DNA of 64,000 nt from Deefgea piscis (GTDB taxonomy: Bacteria; Pseudomonadota; Gammaproteobacteria; Burkholderiales; Chitinibacteraceae): contig NZ_CP054143.1 of the NCBI RefSeq assembly GCF_013284055.1, forward strand, positions 3,038,001 through 3,102,000, in the 5' to 3' direction. Positions 1-8,699 of this stretch are shown here, one piece after another. Below the pieces are notes generated by a model. It did no database searches and was not told the origin of the DNA. It was given only the letters and a program-made list of their open reading frames with translations. Made by a program: the position numbers and the translations under genes. Every line of letters starts with the position of its first letter. Positions within the stretch are counted from its first letter, which is position 1.

Positions 1-155
1 TCGTGGTCATAAGTATTTCCTAAAAACATTTAAATTAAACAATGACCTAGAGTCTGTTGACATCTGACTTGCCAAAGCCAGCAAACCCTTAGTCGATTGA
101 ACTCAATCAGTCGCCAGCACCTAGCTGAGTCAATTTTAAGCGGGTAAACCCATTT

Positions 156-1349
156 TTATTTTTCTAATTGCGCTGCGTCGTACAAACGGGTGATATGCGC
201 GATAAGTTTGCGTGCAATGTCGATTTTAGGTGCGCGCGCTAAACGCGTTTCACCGCTGTCATCCAGCAACACAATTTCATTATCATCATGCCCCATCGCC
301 GTCTGCACTAAATTGGCCGCCAACAACGGCAGTTTTTTTCGTTTACGTTTGGCTTCGGCGTATTCCAATAGATTTTCAGATTCAGCGGCAAAACCGACGC
401 AAAATGGTGGATTTTCTTTGGCGGTCATATTGGCCAAGATATCCGGATTGGGCGCGAGCTCTAGCGTTAAAATATGCGCGTCTTTTTTGATTTTTTGCTC
501 AGATGGATTGAGCACGTAGTAATCAGCCACGGCGGCCACCGCGATAAAGATATCCGCCGCAGCCACTTCGGCCTCAACCGCAGTGAGCATTTGCTGCGCA
601 CTCAAGACATTAATACGCCGCGTCCCTATCGGTGTTGGCAACGCCGTTTCACCCGACACCAACACCACCTCAGCGCCCGCTTCCGCCGCTGCGCGCGCAA
701 TCGCGTAGCCCATTTTGCCTGAGCTGCTATTGGTAATACCGCGCACCGCATCAATTCGCTCAAACGTAGGCCCTGCAGTGAGCAGCACCCGTTTACCGAG
801 TAAACGTTTCGGCTGCAGACTGGCTTCGAGTAATTCAAAAATTTGCGCCGCTTCCAGCATCCGGCCATCACCGACCTCGCCACACGCTTGCTCACCGGAG
901 CCCGGCCCCAAGATGGCCACGCCATCGGCACGCAATTGCGCCACATTGCGCTGATTGGGGGCGTTTTCCCACATTTGCTTATTCATTGCCGGTGCAACGA
1001 GCAATGGGCAAGTCCGCGCCGCGACCAAGGTCGACAATAAATCATCACAATGCCCTTGCGCGATTTTGGCCAACATATCGGCCGATGCCGGCGCAATCAA
1101 TACCGCAGCCGCGCCACGGGTTAAATCAATATGCGCCATATTATTGGGCATACGCGCATCCCACTGATCCACAAACACTGGATGGCCTGACAATGCTTGA
1201 AACGTCACAGCGCCAACAAAATGCGTTGCCGCCTCGGTCATAACCACATGGATTTGATAACCGGCCTTGACCAACAGCCGCGTTAATTCTGCCGATTTAT
1301 ACGCGGCAACGCCGCCGGTAATGCCCAATACAATTTTTTTATGACTCAC
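156..1349 (-). CDS. coaBC: Bifunctional phosphopantothenoylcysteine decarboxylase / phosphopantothenate-cysteine ligase
   Basis: CoaBC carries out two successive steps of coenzyme A synthesis in the cytoplasm: it joins cysteine to 4'-phosphopantothenate, then decarboxylates the product to 4'-phosphopantetheine. The N-terminal flavin-dependent CoaC half (about residues 1-180) shows the active-site His73 in MAHIDL, the substrate-recognition motif PAMNKQMW (about 120-127) and Cys156 in GEQACGEVGDGRM. The CoaB half follows from about 185, with TAGPTFERIDAVRGITN and the NSSSGKMG loop. The 397-residue length is normal. The start is GTG; GAGG lies about 8 nt upstream. It is divergent from radC with only 50 bp between. 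No clear terminator is visible in the 155 bp after the stop. Confidence 0.96.
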   Translation of the reverse strand: MSHKKIVLGITGGVAAYKSAELTRLLVKAGYQIHVVMTEAATHFVGAVTFQALSGHPVFVDQWDARMPNNMAHIDLTRGAAAVLIAPASADMLAKIAQGHCDDLLSTLVAARTCPLLVAPAMNKQMWENAPNQRNVAQLRADGVAILGPGSGEQACGEVGDGRMLEAAQIFELLEASLQPKRLLGKRVLLTAGPTFERIDAVRGITNSSSGKMGYAIARAAAEAGAEVVLVSGETALPTPIGTRRINVLSAQQMLTAVEAEVAAADIFIAVAAVADYYVLNPSEQKIKKDAHILTLELAPNPDILANMTAKENPPFCVGFAAESENLLEYAEAKRKRKKLPLLAANLVQTAMGHDDNEIVLLDDSGETRLARAPKIDIARKLIAHITRLYDAAQLEK

Positions 1350-1399
1350 AGTGTAAGCCTCTGCTATAGCGAATATCCGAAGTTTACCAAGAAACGCCG

Positions 1400-2074
1400 A
1401 TGTCTATCACCGATTGGCCTGCAGATTCTCGTCCACGGGAAAAATTACTTCGCCATGGCGCAGTGGCACTTAATGACGCTGAATTACTGGCGATTTTTTT
1501 ACGCGTGGGGATTGCCGGTAAAAGCGCCGTCGATTTAGCACGTGATTTGCTACAGCATTTCGGCTCATTACAAGCTTTATTTCAAGCCAAGCTCGATGAT
1601 TTTGCGCACATTAACGGCATTGGCGATGCCAAATATGCCCAATTACAAGCGGTACTCGAAATGAGCCGCCGTGCGCTATGTGAAGAACTCAAAGCGCGCG
1701 ATACGCTGAGTAGCCCCAGTGCAGTGCGGGATTTTTTAAAGCTGCGGCTGCGCGGCCTCAATCATGAAGAATTTCATGGCTTATTTTTAGACAACAGCCA
1801 CAAACTGATTGCCGCCGAGATTTTATTTAAAGGCACGCTCACCGAAACCCGCGTTTACCCCCGAGAGCTGGCGCGGCGCGCGTTAGAGCTCAATGCCGCT
1901 GCGCTGATCGTCGCGCACAATCATCCTTCAGGCCACGCTGAGCCCTCACCGGCTGACATTTTACTCACCAGCCAATTGCAACACGCTTTGGCGCTGCTGG
2001 ACATCAAACTACTCGATCACTTTATCGTCGCCGCCCACCGCGTAGTGTCTTTGGCCGAACTGGGCCATTTATAG
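1400..2074 (+). CDS. radC: RadC/MPN-domain JAMM-motif protein
   Basis: RadC-family protein of 224 residues. A helix-hairpin-helix-like N-terminus (about 20-95, including [13 protein letters not shown]) precedes an MPN/JAB domain with the metal-binding JAMM motif [15 protein letters not shown], giving His173, His175 and Asp186 as predicted zinc ligands. The family was named for radiation sensitivity in E. coli, but that assignment was later withdrawn and the cellular role remains unsettled; a role linked to DNA or replication restart is often assumed. The gene stands alone, divergent from coaBC, the common arrangement in gamma- and betaproteobacteria. The Shine-Dalgarno sequence is weak. Confidence 0.94.
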   Translation: MSITDWPADSRPREKLLRHGAVALNDAELLAIFLRVGIAGKSAVDLARDLLQHFGSLQALFQAKLDDFAHINGIGDAKYAQLQAVLEMSRRALCEELKARDTLSSPSAVRDFLKLRLRGLNHEEFHGLFLDNSHKLIAAEILFKGTLTETRVYPRELARRALELNAAALIVAHNHPSGHAEPSPADILLTSQLQHALALLDIKLLDHFIVAAHRVVSLAELGHL

Positions 2075-2459
2075 CGCCGACGCTAAACCCCAACCACCGG
2101 TAACGGGCTTCGTAGCAAAAATGCAACATGCATTCAAACAACCATTTTAAAAATAAACACCACTCCCGAGCCTAAACTGCACGTCCCCAAACCCGAAAAT
2201 CCATCACCCGCAACACGCCTCAAAACACCGCAGAACGTAGCTATCTGGCGTATTTCTTTCAATTAACAAACAAACCAGCAATGATTGACTCGCTCCTAGC
2301 AACTGTCACCCCTACAATATGTAAGAACTGTTGCGGTCGAGATACAGGAAAACACTGATTTCTAGTCGCTGATTGCGAAAGCAAGATTGATTGCCTTTAA
2401 ATGGCAATAGTACCCAAACAACCGTAATTAATAACAACACCCAATCTCGGAGATTCACG
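2075..2459. other. Intergenic region between radC and the LivJ-like gene
   Basis: This 385-bp stretch shows no convincing gene on either strand. It is AT-rich towards its right end and presumably contains the promoter of the substrate-binding protein gene. A TTGACT...TACAAT pair near 2285-2320 is spaced about 22 bp, too far for a standard sigma-70 promoter. No radC terminator with a T-tract was seen. The GGAG at 2449-2452 belongs to the downstream gene. Confidence 0.5.
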
Positions 2460-3701
2460 ATGACCATCGCTCGCCTCAGCCTCATCGCTGCCGCTATTTT
2501 GTCGATTACTGCCTGCGGCAAACAACAACCGGCCGACACGGCCAGCGCCCCAGCATCTGCACCCGTTACGGTTGAAGTGGAAACCGACATCATCAAAATT
2601 GGTCAAGCCTCGCCAATGACCGGCAATATCGCCCACTTAGGTAAAGACAACGAACATGGCGTGCAAATGGCCATCGACGAAATCAACGCCGCTGGCGGTG
2701 TGGATATTGCTGGCAAAAAAATGAAAATTGAATTGGTGTCAGAAGACGACCAAGCCGACCCGAAAACCGCCACCACCGTCGCTCAGCGCTTTGTTGACCA
2801 AAAAGTCAGCGGCGTGATCGGCCACTTGAACTCAGGCACGACCATTCCAGCGTCAAAAATTTATAACGACGCCGGCATCGTACAAATTTCGCCATCATCC
2901 ACAGCCGTTGCCTACACCGCACAAGGTTTCCCAACCGCATTTCGCGTGATGGCCAATGATGCACAGCAAGGTGTGGTATTGGGTGAGTTTGCAGTTAAAA
3001 AACTCAAAGCCAAAAAAATCGCCATCATTGACGATCGTACTGCCTACGGCCAAGGCTTAGCTGATGAATTTGAAAAAGCCGCTAAAGCCGCTGGTGCTGA
3101 AATCGTAAAACGTGAATTCACCACCAACCAAGAAACTGACTTCAACGCCATTCTGACCAATATCAAAGGCGCGAAACCAGATTTGATTTTCTACGGTGGT
3201 ATGGATGCACAAGCCGCACCATTGAAAAAACAAACCAAAAAACTCGGCATTCCAGCTACCGTAATGAGTGCTGACGGCACCCAAACTGGCGAATTTATCA
3301 AATTGGCCGGTACCGATGCCGAAGGCACTTACGCATCTAGCCCAGGCAAATCTTTGGAAGACATGCCAGGCGGTAAAGAATTTAAAGAAAAATTCAAAAA
3401 TAAATTTGGCGTAGAAGTTCAGCTCTATGCACCATATTGCTATGACGCAACCAAAATGATGGTCGCTGCAATGCAAAAAGCGGGCTCTGCCAACCCAGCA
3501 AAATACTTGCCAGTCCTAAAAACCATGGAATACCCAGGTTTGACGAGCACCATCACTTTTGACGAAAAAGGCGACGTTAAAAATGGTGCCATCGGGGTTT
3601 ATGTGGTTAAAAATGGCAAATGGGAAATCGTTGAAGTGGTAGGTGGTGCCCCAGCGACAGCCGCATCGGCTACGGCATCGGCGCCAGCTCCGGCTAAATA
3701 A
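2460..3701 (+). CDS. Branched-chain amino acid-type ABC transporter substrate-binding lipoprotein
   Basis: Periplasmic binding protein of the LivJ/LivK (type I fold) family, expected to capture a branched-chain amino acid or similar small ligand. A lipoprotein signal ends in lipobox ITAC with Cys19, so the mature protein should be membrane-anchored. The body begins IIKIGQASPMTGNIAHLG and contains the family signature VSEDDQADPKTATTVAQRF. The C-terminus has a short Ala/Pro/Ser-rich tail. The ATG at 2460 was preferred over an upstream ATG at 2391 because it has GGAG 7 nt before it and gives a proper signal peptide. No LivHMGF permease or ATPase genes lie nearby, and a terminator follows, so it is an orphan binding protein; its ligand cannot be read from the sequence. 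Confidence 0.9.
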   Translation: MTIARLSLIAAAILSITACGKQQPADTASAPASAPVTVEVETDIIKIGQASPMTGNIAHLGKDNEHGVQMAIDEINAAGGVDIAGKKMKIELVSEDDQADPKTATTVAQRFVDQKVSGVIGHLNSGTTIPASKIYNDAGIVQISPSSTAVAYTAQGFPTAFRVMANDAQQGVVLGEFAVKKLKAKKIAIIDDRTAYGQGLADEFEKAAKAAGAEIVKREFTTNQETDFNAILTNIKGAKPDLIFYGGMDAQAAPLKKQTKKLGIPATVMSADGTQTGEFIKLAGTDAEGTYASSPGKSLEDMPGGKEFKEKFKNKFGVEVQLYAPYCYDATKMMVAAMQKAGSANPAKYLPVLKTMEYPGLTSTITFDEKGDVKNGAIGVYVVKNGKWEIVEVVGGAPATAASATASAPAPAK

Positions 3702-3720
3702 TTAGCCGCACTTAAAAAAA

Positions 3721-3745
3721 GGGAAGCATCCGCTTCCCTTTTTTA
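3721..3745 (+). terminator. Rho-independent terminator of the binding-protein gene
   Basis: Perfect 7-bp stem GGGAAGC / GCTTCCC with loop ATCC, followed by seven T residues. It lies 20 bp after the stop codon at 3701 and is preceded by an A-run, so it may also work weakly on the other strand. Confidence 0.92.
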
Positions 3746-3781
3746 TTGTTCACCCCAAACAGACAACCGCCATCGCCAAAT

Positions 3782-4786
3782 ATGGACGACTACGTTAAGC
3801 GCATTCATTTAGCCATCGAGTACATTTACCGCCACTTCGATCAACATATCGTCCTCGCTGATTTAGCCCAAGCCGCGCATTTTTCACCCTATCATTTTCA
3901 CCGTGTATTTACCGCGATTCAGCAAGAGACCCCCAACAACTATCTACGCCGGATTCGCATAGAGCGCGCCGCCAATTTGCTGCTGATTAATCCCCCCTTC
4001 CCCATGCAGCAAATTGCACTTGATTGTGGCTTTAAATCACAAGCCTTATTTTCTCGGGCATTTCGCACGCACTTTGGTATGACGGCCAGTGACTGGCGTA
4101 AAGGCGAGCAATGGACTTTAGACGGTTTAAGTTATAACTGGCGTCAGCAATCTCACAGAAATAATGAAAAGATCTTGCAAGATAGCAAGAATTGCAAAGT
4201 ATCCCATACCGATAAACCCATAGAATCAATACCTGACACACAACGATCAGTCGCACTGGCAGCGGCCAGAAACGGCGCATTACCAAAGCAAATTTCAGCA
4301 CTTAAATTCGAAAAAATGCCGAGCTATCGTTGGGTGTATTTTTGGCAAAATGGCGTTGAGCTAGAACAAATGTTTACCCTTTGGCAACGTGTTGCCCGCT
4401 GGGGACAAGCCCATGGCTTAACGAACACCAATAGTCGCTGCGTATCGCGGATGCTGGACAATCCCAACGTCACCGACCATCAGCGCTGCGCCTACGCCGT
4501 TGGCTTGCTGGTTGATGCGACGTTTCAAACCGAACGCAATATCCTCGTCGCCGACATTGCCGCGGGGCAGTATTTAGTCGTCGACTTTTGCGGCACCGTC
4601 GCCGACTCAATGATTCTGGCCGAGTACGTATTTGGCTATTACTTGCCACACAGTAAATGGGAATTGGACGAAACACGCCCCGGCCATACGCTTGGGCCAA
4701 TTAAAGACCCACAAGAGACGCTGCTGGCGACAACCCAATTTACTTATCAGCTTTGTGTACCCGTAAAGCAACGGCGAGCGAAATAA
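3782..4786 (+). CDS. AraC-family regulator with GyrI-like effector domain
   Basis: Transcription regulator of about 334 residues with the DNA-binding domain at the N-terminus. Two helix-turn-helix motifs lie within the first 110 residues (VLADLAQAAHFSPYHFHRVF and IALDCGFKSQALFSRAF). A linker of about 50 residues leads to a C-terminal GyrI/Rob-like small-molecule-binding domain (about 165-330). This architecture resembles Rob/SoxS-type multidrug or stress regulators. A TTG start at 3746 is possible but would lie in the terminator T-run, so the ATG at 3782 is preferred; no strong ribosome site precedes it. The next gene, on the same strand, is a serine hydrolase 64 bp downstream, so the regulator may control that cluster, but this is inference. 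Confidence 0.88.
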   Translation: MDDYVKRIHLAIEYIYRHFDQHIVLADLAQAAHFSPYHFHRVFTAIQQETPNNYLRRIRIERAANLLLINPPFPMQQIALDCGFKSQALFSRAFRTHFGMTASDWRKGEQWTLDGLSYNWRQQSHRNNEKILQDSKNCKVSHTDKPIESIPDTQRSVALAAARNGALPKQISALKFEKMPSYRWVYFWQNGVELEQMFTLWQRVARWGQAHGLTNTNSRCVSRMLDNPNVTDHQRCAYAVGLLVDATFQTERNILVADIAAGQYLVVDFCGTVADSMILAEYVFGYYLPHSKWELDETRPGHTLGPIKDPQETLLATTQFTYQLCVPVKQRRAK

Positions 4787-4850
4787 TACGATGTATTTAA
4801 CTACAAACCTTAATCAATAACAGGCTCAAGCCAATACCCAAGGATACTGT

Positions 4851-6386
4851 ATGCAATATCGTCTGATTAGCGTCGCCATCGCGCTGAGCCTGAGCTTAAG
4901 TCAAGCCGCAACTAGCGACTTACCCAGCTCACCCACCACACAAGCCACGGCATTAGTCCAGCGCGCCACACCCGAATCAGTGGGGTTAGATTCCACGCAG
5001 CTCAGCAAAATGCTCAACTACCTGCAAACACCCGGCTTTGCCATGGAAAGCATCATTATCGCCCGCCATGGCAAGGTGGTACTCGAAGCCTATGTTGCGC
5101 CATTTCACGCAGGCATTCCGCATCAAGTCAACTCAGTCACCAAAAGCTTTATGGCGACCTTGATTGGCATGTTGATTAGCGACGGCAAGCTCAAACTAAC
5201 CGATACCGTCGCCGATATTTTGCCGCAATACGCCGACTTGCCCAATGCCAAACTGATTACTGTTGAACAATTGCTGGGGATGAAGACAGGATTGTTGTGG
5301 CAAGAGTGGCGTGGTGATGATTTTGGTGATTTTGATGAGCTAAAACGACAACCCGATATCGATATCGTGAAGTTTGTACTCAATCGCTCGATTGAACCCG
5401 ATCAGGTCAATAATTTTAACTACAACAGCGGTGGTTCGGATTTGCTTGGTGTTTTGGGTGAAGCGGCATTGGGTAGTTCATTGGTCGATTACGCCGAACA
5501 ACGTTTGTTTAAACCACTCGGTATTAGCAATACACGCTGGATCAATAGCGACCAACAAGACCATCTTGCTGGTGGGCGTGGGCTTTATATCATGCCGCTC
5601 GACATGCTAAAACTCGGGGAACTGTATCGGCAAAATGGCGTTTGGCTAGATCAACAAATCGTGCCCGCTAGCTGGGTGCAATACGCCACAGCGCCAATGT
5701 TAAGTATCAGCTCAGGCTCTCATTACTATGGCGCACAATGGTGGGTAGGAAAAAACCGAGAATGGTATAGCGCATCGGGTTATGCAGGGCAATTTATTGC
5801 CGTTTTTCCGCAAGATGACATCACTGTGGTGATGACCTCACGCAACCAAGAACAATCCGATTTTGGCCTCAGTGCGCTGCGCGAATACTATTTAAAGCTT
5901 AAAGATCAGCGCGCTGAAAACCCCATCGCCCATACCGCATTACAAGAAAAAATCAAGCAGCTAGCCACCCCAACAGCCACGTCAAAACTGCGCTCACCAC
6001 TGGAAAAAACGCTCCATCAACGCAAAATTGATCTTGCTAACCCTGAATTTTGGGTAAGCCAGCTACAACTTGAATTCAATAATGATATTGCCACCATCAC
6101 GGTGTCGCCACGCAACCCCAGTAACAAGCCCTTCATTATTCAAGCCAGTTTGAATGATGCTTGGCGATACAGCCCCGTAACACCCATCGACAATCGTTGG
6201 CAAAAATCTGGGCCAGAATCAATGCGCGCCGCGCGAGCGCAATGGCTGGACAAACAGACGTTACAAGTAGAGTCGATAGATTTAGATGAAACGTGGGAAT
6301 TCAGTTCCAAAATCAAATTCAAAGGCAATAAAGCCACCCTACTGAATATGAACGACTCAATCGCCAGCCAAGGCATTCTCCGCTAA
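4851..6386 (+). CDS. Beta-lactamase-family (class C-like) serine hydrolase, copy 1
   Basis: Exported serine hydrolase of the PF00144 beta-lactamase/esterase/DD-peptidase family, 511 residues. An N-terminal signal peptide (about 1-20, ending SLSQAA) points to the periplasm. The catalytic Ser-x-x-Lys is S95-V-T-K98. A Tyr-Asn element sits in FNYNSGG (about Tyr191), and a Ser-Gly motif in SASGYAGQF (about 307-315) replaces the usual K/H-S/T-G. A C-terminal region of about 150 residues beyond the catalytic domain is of unknown role. AAGGA precedes the ATG. A paralogue follows 46 bp downstream. The family includes esterases, D-amino acid peptidases and nylon-oligomer hydrolases, so the substrate is open and antibiotic resistance should not be assumed. 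Confidence 0.9.
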   Translation: MQYRLISVAIALSLSLSQAATSDLPSSPTTQATALVQRATPESVGLDSTQLSKMLNYLQTPGFAMESIIIARHGKVVLEAYVAPFHAGIPHQVNSVTKSFMATLIGMLISDGKLKLTDTVADILPQYADLPNAKLITVEQLLGMKTGLLWQEWRGDDFGDFDELKRQPDIDIVKFVLNRSIEPDQVNNFNYNSGGSDLLGVLGEAALGSSLVDYAEQRLFKPLGISNTRWINSDQQDHLAGGRGLYIMPLDMLKLGELYRQNGVWLDQQIVPASWVQYATAPMLSISSGSHYYGAQWWVGKNREWYSASGYAGQFIAVFPQDDITVVMTSRNQEQSDFGLSALREYYLKLKDQRAENPIAHTALQEKIKQLATPTATSKLRSPLEKTLHQRKIDLANPEFWVSQLQLEFNNDIATITVSPRNPSNKPFIIQASLNDAWRYSPVTPIDNRWQKSGPESMRAARAQWLDKQTLQVESIDLDETWEFSSKIKFKGNKATLLNMNDSIASQGILR

Positions 6387-6432
6387 GCATTTGCTCTAAT
6401 TCATCACCAGCCAAATCAACAAGGGTATCAGC

Positions 6433-7935
6433 ATGCGCTTAAAATTTTGTAGTTTGCTACTGCTAATGGCGAGTGGTTTGACTTCTGCCAACAGCACCAA
6501 TGATTTACCCACCAGCTCGCCCGAGGCGCAGGGGATCGACTCGGCTCAGCTGAATATGGCACTGAAAGAGATTCAAAAATCAGGCACACCCATTGATAGC
6601 ATCTTAATCATGCGCAATGGGTATATCGTACTAGACAGCTATTTCTATCCTTATCAGCCCAATACCCTGCACGACCTGCGTTCAGTCACCAAAAGTGTGA
6701 CTTCAACGATGCTGGGGATTTCAATTGAGCAAGGCAAACTTAAAGAGCTGGATCAGCCGATGCGGCCTTTTTTTGCCGAGCAACTGAAAGGTGATATTGA
6801 CCCACGCAAGGCCGCGATTACGCTCGGTAATCTGGTCGACATGCACTCGGGGATTGCTTGGTATGAAATACCTTACAATTCTCAGTCCAGTATTTATCAG
6901 ATGGTCAACAGCGCCGATTGGAATCAATACGTTTTGCAGCAAGCCATGGACGATGAACCAGGCCGAACCTTTAATTACAACGGTGGCAATATGAATTTGC
7001 TGTCCGCAGTGATTGAACAGGCGTGGAATATGCCGATGCAAGAAGTTGCCGCCCTGCAACTCTTTAAGCCGCTTGGCATTCAAAACTTTTATTGGCAAAA
7101 AGATCCTTCTGGTCACACCATTGGCGAAGCTAGCTTGGCTCTTGCACCGCATGATTTAGCCAAGCTAGGACAATTTTGGCTGCAAGATGGCGTTTGGCAA
7201 GGCCAGCGACTATTGCCAGCCGGGTGGATAAAAAATCTATTTGAAGATACAAGATCAGCGCAAAGCGCAGGCTATCGCCGTGGTTTCTGGGTGGATTTAA
7301 GTCAAAAACACGTTCAAGCGTCGGGGCGACACGGGCAATTTATTCGCATTGACCCGCAACAACAATCCGTCATCGTCATCACTAGTAAAATGGCTGACCA
7401 AAACACGGATGATTTCGCACTCAACCTCATCAGCCAAGTGATAAAAAATAGCGCACCACGATCTGAAAATAGTGCCGCTCAAGCTCAATTGGCTGCAACA
7501 ATACAAGCCATCGCCTTGCCTGCTAGCAACGCAAAAAACACCCGTGAATTCGGTAACCATTGGTACGGTAAAACATGGCGTTTCGCGAGCAAGCCGTGGG
7601 GAATCGAAGCCATTAGCCTCAAACTTGACCCACAAGATGCAGGTAGCTTAATTTGGGAGGTGGATTCAATCAACGGCAAAACCAGTTGGCCGGTTGGTCT
7701 GGATGGCGCATATCGTCGCCAAGCCGATGCGCATTTTTTCAATCTAAATTTATATGCCAAGGCGCGATGGAAAAATACCAATACGCTAGAGATCAAAACC
7801 CTATACGCAGAAGGGGCAACTTCTTGGCATTACTCATTCAAGTTCAATAAAAACAATCTCGAATTGAGCTATGCCGACAATGAATCATCGAGCGGCCAAG
7901 CCACAGGCCATTTAGTCACAATCACAAAGGATTAA
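6433..7935 (+). CDS. Beta-lactamase-family serine hydrolase, copy 2
   Basis: Second exported PF00144 serine hydrolase, 500 residues, paralogous to the preceding gene along its whole length. A signal peptide occupies about residues 1-20. The catalytic S-x-x-K is S84-V-T-K87, the Tyr element is in FNYNGGN (about Tyr182), HSG occurs at about 138-140, and SGRHGQFI near 300 matches the SGYAGQFI region of copy 1. AAGGG lies upstream of the ATG. The divergence between the two copies suggests an old duplication with possible substrate specialisation. The small membrane protein gene starts 6 nt after the stop, so the genes are probably cotranscribed. Confidence 0.9.
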   Translation: MRLKFCSLLLLMASGLTSANSTNDLPTSSPEAQGIDSAQLNMALKEIQKSGTPIDSILIMRNGYIVLDSYFYPYQPNTLHDLRSVTKSVTSTMLGISIEQGKLKELDQPMRPFFAEQLKGDIDPRKAAITLGNLVDMHSGIAWYEIPYNSQSSIYQMVNSADWNQYVLQQAMDDEPGRTFNYNGGNMNLLSAVIEQAWNMPMQEVAALQLFKPLGIQNFYWQKDPSGHTIGEASLALAPHDLAKLGQFWLQDGVWQGQRLLPAGWIKNLFEDTRSAQSAGYRRGFWVDLSQKHVQASGRHGQFIRIDPQQQSVIVITSKMADQNTDDFALNLISQVIKNSAPRSENSAAQAQLAATIQAIALPASNAKNTREFGNHWYGKTWRFASKPWGIEAISLKLDPQDAGSLIWEVDSINGKTSWPVGLDGAYRRQADAHFFNLNLYAKARWKNTNTLEIKTLYAEGATSWHYSFKFNKNNLELSYADNESSSGQATGHLVTITKD

Positions 7936-7941
7936 AATCAA

Positions 7942-8280
7942 ATGCGCGAACTTTTTCTCGATTACATCATGCCATTTTTAGTACTCAGTGGTCTGCTAGG
8001 TGGTTTGGTGTATCTGGCGTGCTCGCATGCGCTCTACACTTATTTGAAAGAAAACTACAGCGATGCCCTGCCGCCTCGCCTAGAGCTGTATATGCACGAC
8101 GCAGAGGCAATGGGTGGTTTTCTGGATGGCATACGGTATGCAGCTAAAACAGGCAACTGGAAACGCATAGAGAGCAATACATGGCGCAGGCTATTTATTT
8201 GCAATCATGCACTCGGCTATTTTGTGGTGTTTTGCTGCGCTGCACTCTGCGCGGCATTTTTATTCTGGCCTAAGTCTTAA
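7942..8280 (+). CDS. Small membrane protein of unknown function
   Basis: Unrecognised 112-residue protein with two predicted membrane segments: about residues 8-30 (YIMPFLVLSGLLGGLVYLA) and about 87-109 (GYFVVFCCAALCAAFLFW). They are separated by a soluble part of about 55 residues rich in charged residues (LELYMHDAEAMGG, WKRIESNTWRR). It starts 6 nt after the second serine hydrolase stop, which implies cotranscription. A frameshifted relative of the same gene lies at 9599-9926, next to the intact thiD, just as this gene lies next to a thiD fragment. The duplication supports this being a real coding sequence. No function can be assigned. Confidence 0.75.
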   Translation: MRELFLDYIMPFLVLSGLLGGLVYLACSHALYTYLKENYSDALPPRLELYMHDAEAMGGFLDGIRYAAKTGNWKRIESNTWRRLFICNHALGYFVVFCCAALCAAFLFWPKS

Positions 8281-8361
8281 TTAACATGAATGAGCAATAA
8301 TTTGATTACCGCACGAGCATCGTTTGTGCGGCAATCCGTCTACTTCGCACTCACTCACCAA

Positions 8362-8578
8362 CTACCACCACTGATGAAAGTGATGCACAGGGCCGATGCC
8401 ATGGCCGACTTCGAGGCGTTCGGCCTCAGCAATCGCGAGCAACAGCCATGACTTGGCTTTAGCCACCGTCTCCGGCCAATCAGCGCATTGCGAGCGTAGC
8501 GCAGTGAGCGCTGCCGACAAGGTGCAGCCGGTGCCATGCGTAGCCGTGTGGCAATGTGCGCCGCAGGAAAGCATCATG
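8362..8578 (-). pseudogene. Truncated thiD 3' fragment
   Basis: The minus strand here encodes the last 60 or so residues of ThiD (HGTGCTLSAALTALR through GPVHHFHQWW and the stop), closely matching the intact thiD at 10165-10962. Similarity at DNA level runs from the shared ACCACCACTGATGAAA near the stop up to about 8578 and then ends abruptly. A one-base deletion relative to the intact gene (GCGTAGCC against GCGTATGCC, near 8540) also shifts the frame. The substrate-binding N-terminal two thirds are absent, so it cannot be a working kinase. It is a relic of a segmental duplication. Confidence 0.88.
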
Positions 8579-8652
8579 GATCTGGGCGCTAGTGCCGCCG
8601 TGTTGGCCGAGGTTTCAGTTGTCGTGATTTTTTGCGTTGGCTTAAATCATAA

Positions 8653-8680
8653 AAAATGGCACCCAAGGTGCCATTTTCAT
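8653..8680 (-). terminator. Terminator of the PEP-CTERM gene
   Basis: Perfect 11-bp inverted repeat AAAATGGCACC / GGTGCCATTTT with a 3-nt loop. Read on the minus strand the stem is followed by a run of T residues, and it sits 20-45 bp after the stop of the PEP-CTERM gene. Confidence 0.85.
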
Positions 8681-8699
8681 GCTGCTTAAATCAATCGAA

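Noticed and set aside
2285-2320. TTGACT...TACAAT as a promoter for the binding-protein gene
   Set aside because: The spacing is about 22 bp, outside the normal 16-18 bp range for sigma-70.
4851-7935. Beta-lactam resistance genes
   Set aside because: The family fold is present, but most members with this architecture are esterases or peptidases; no resistance-specific residues support a beta-lactamase call.
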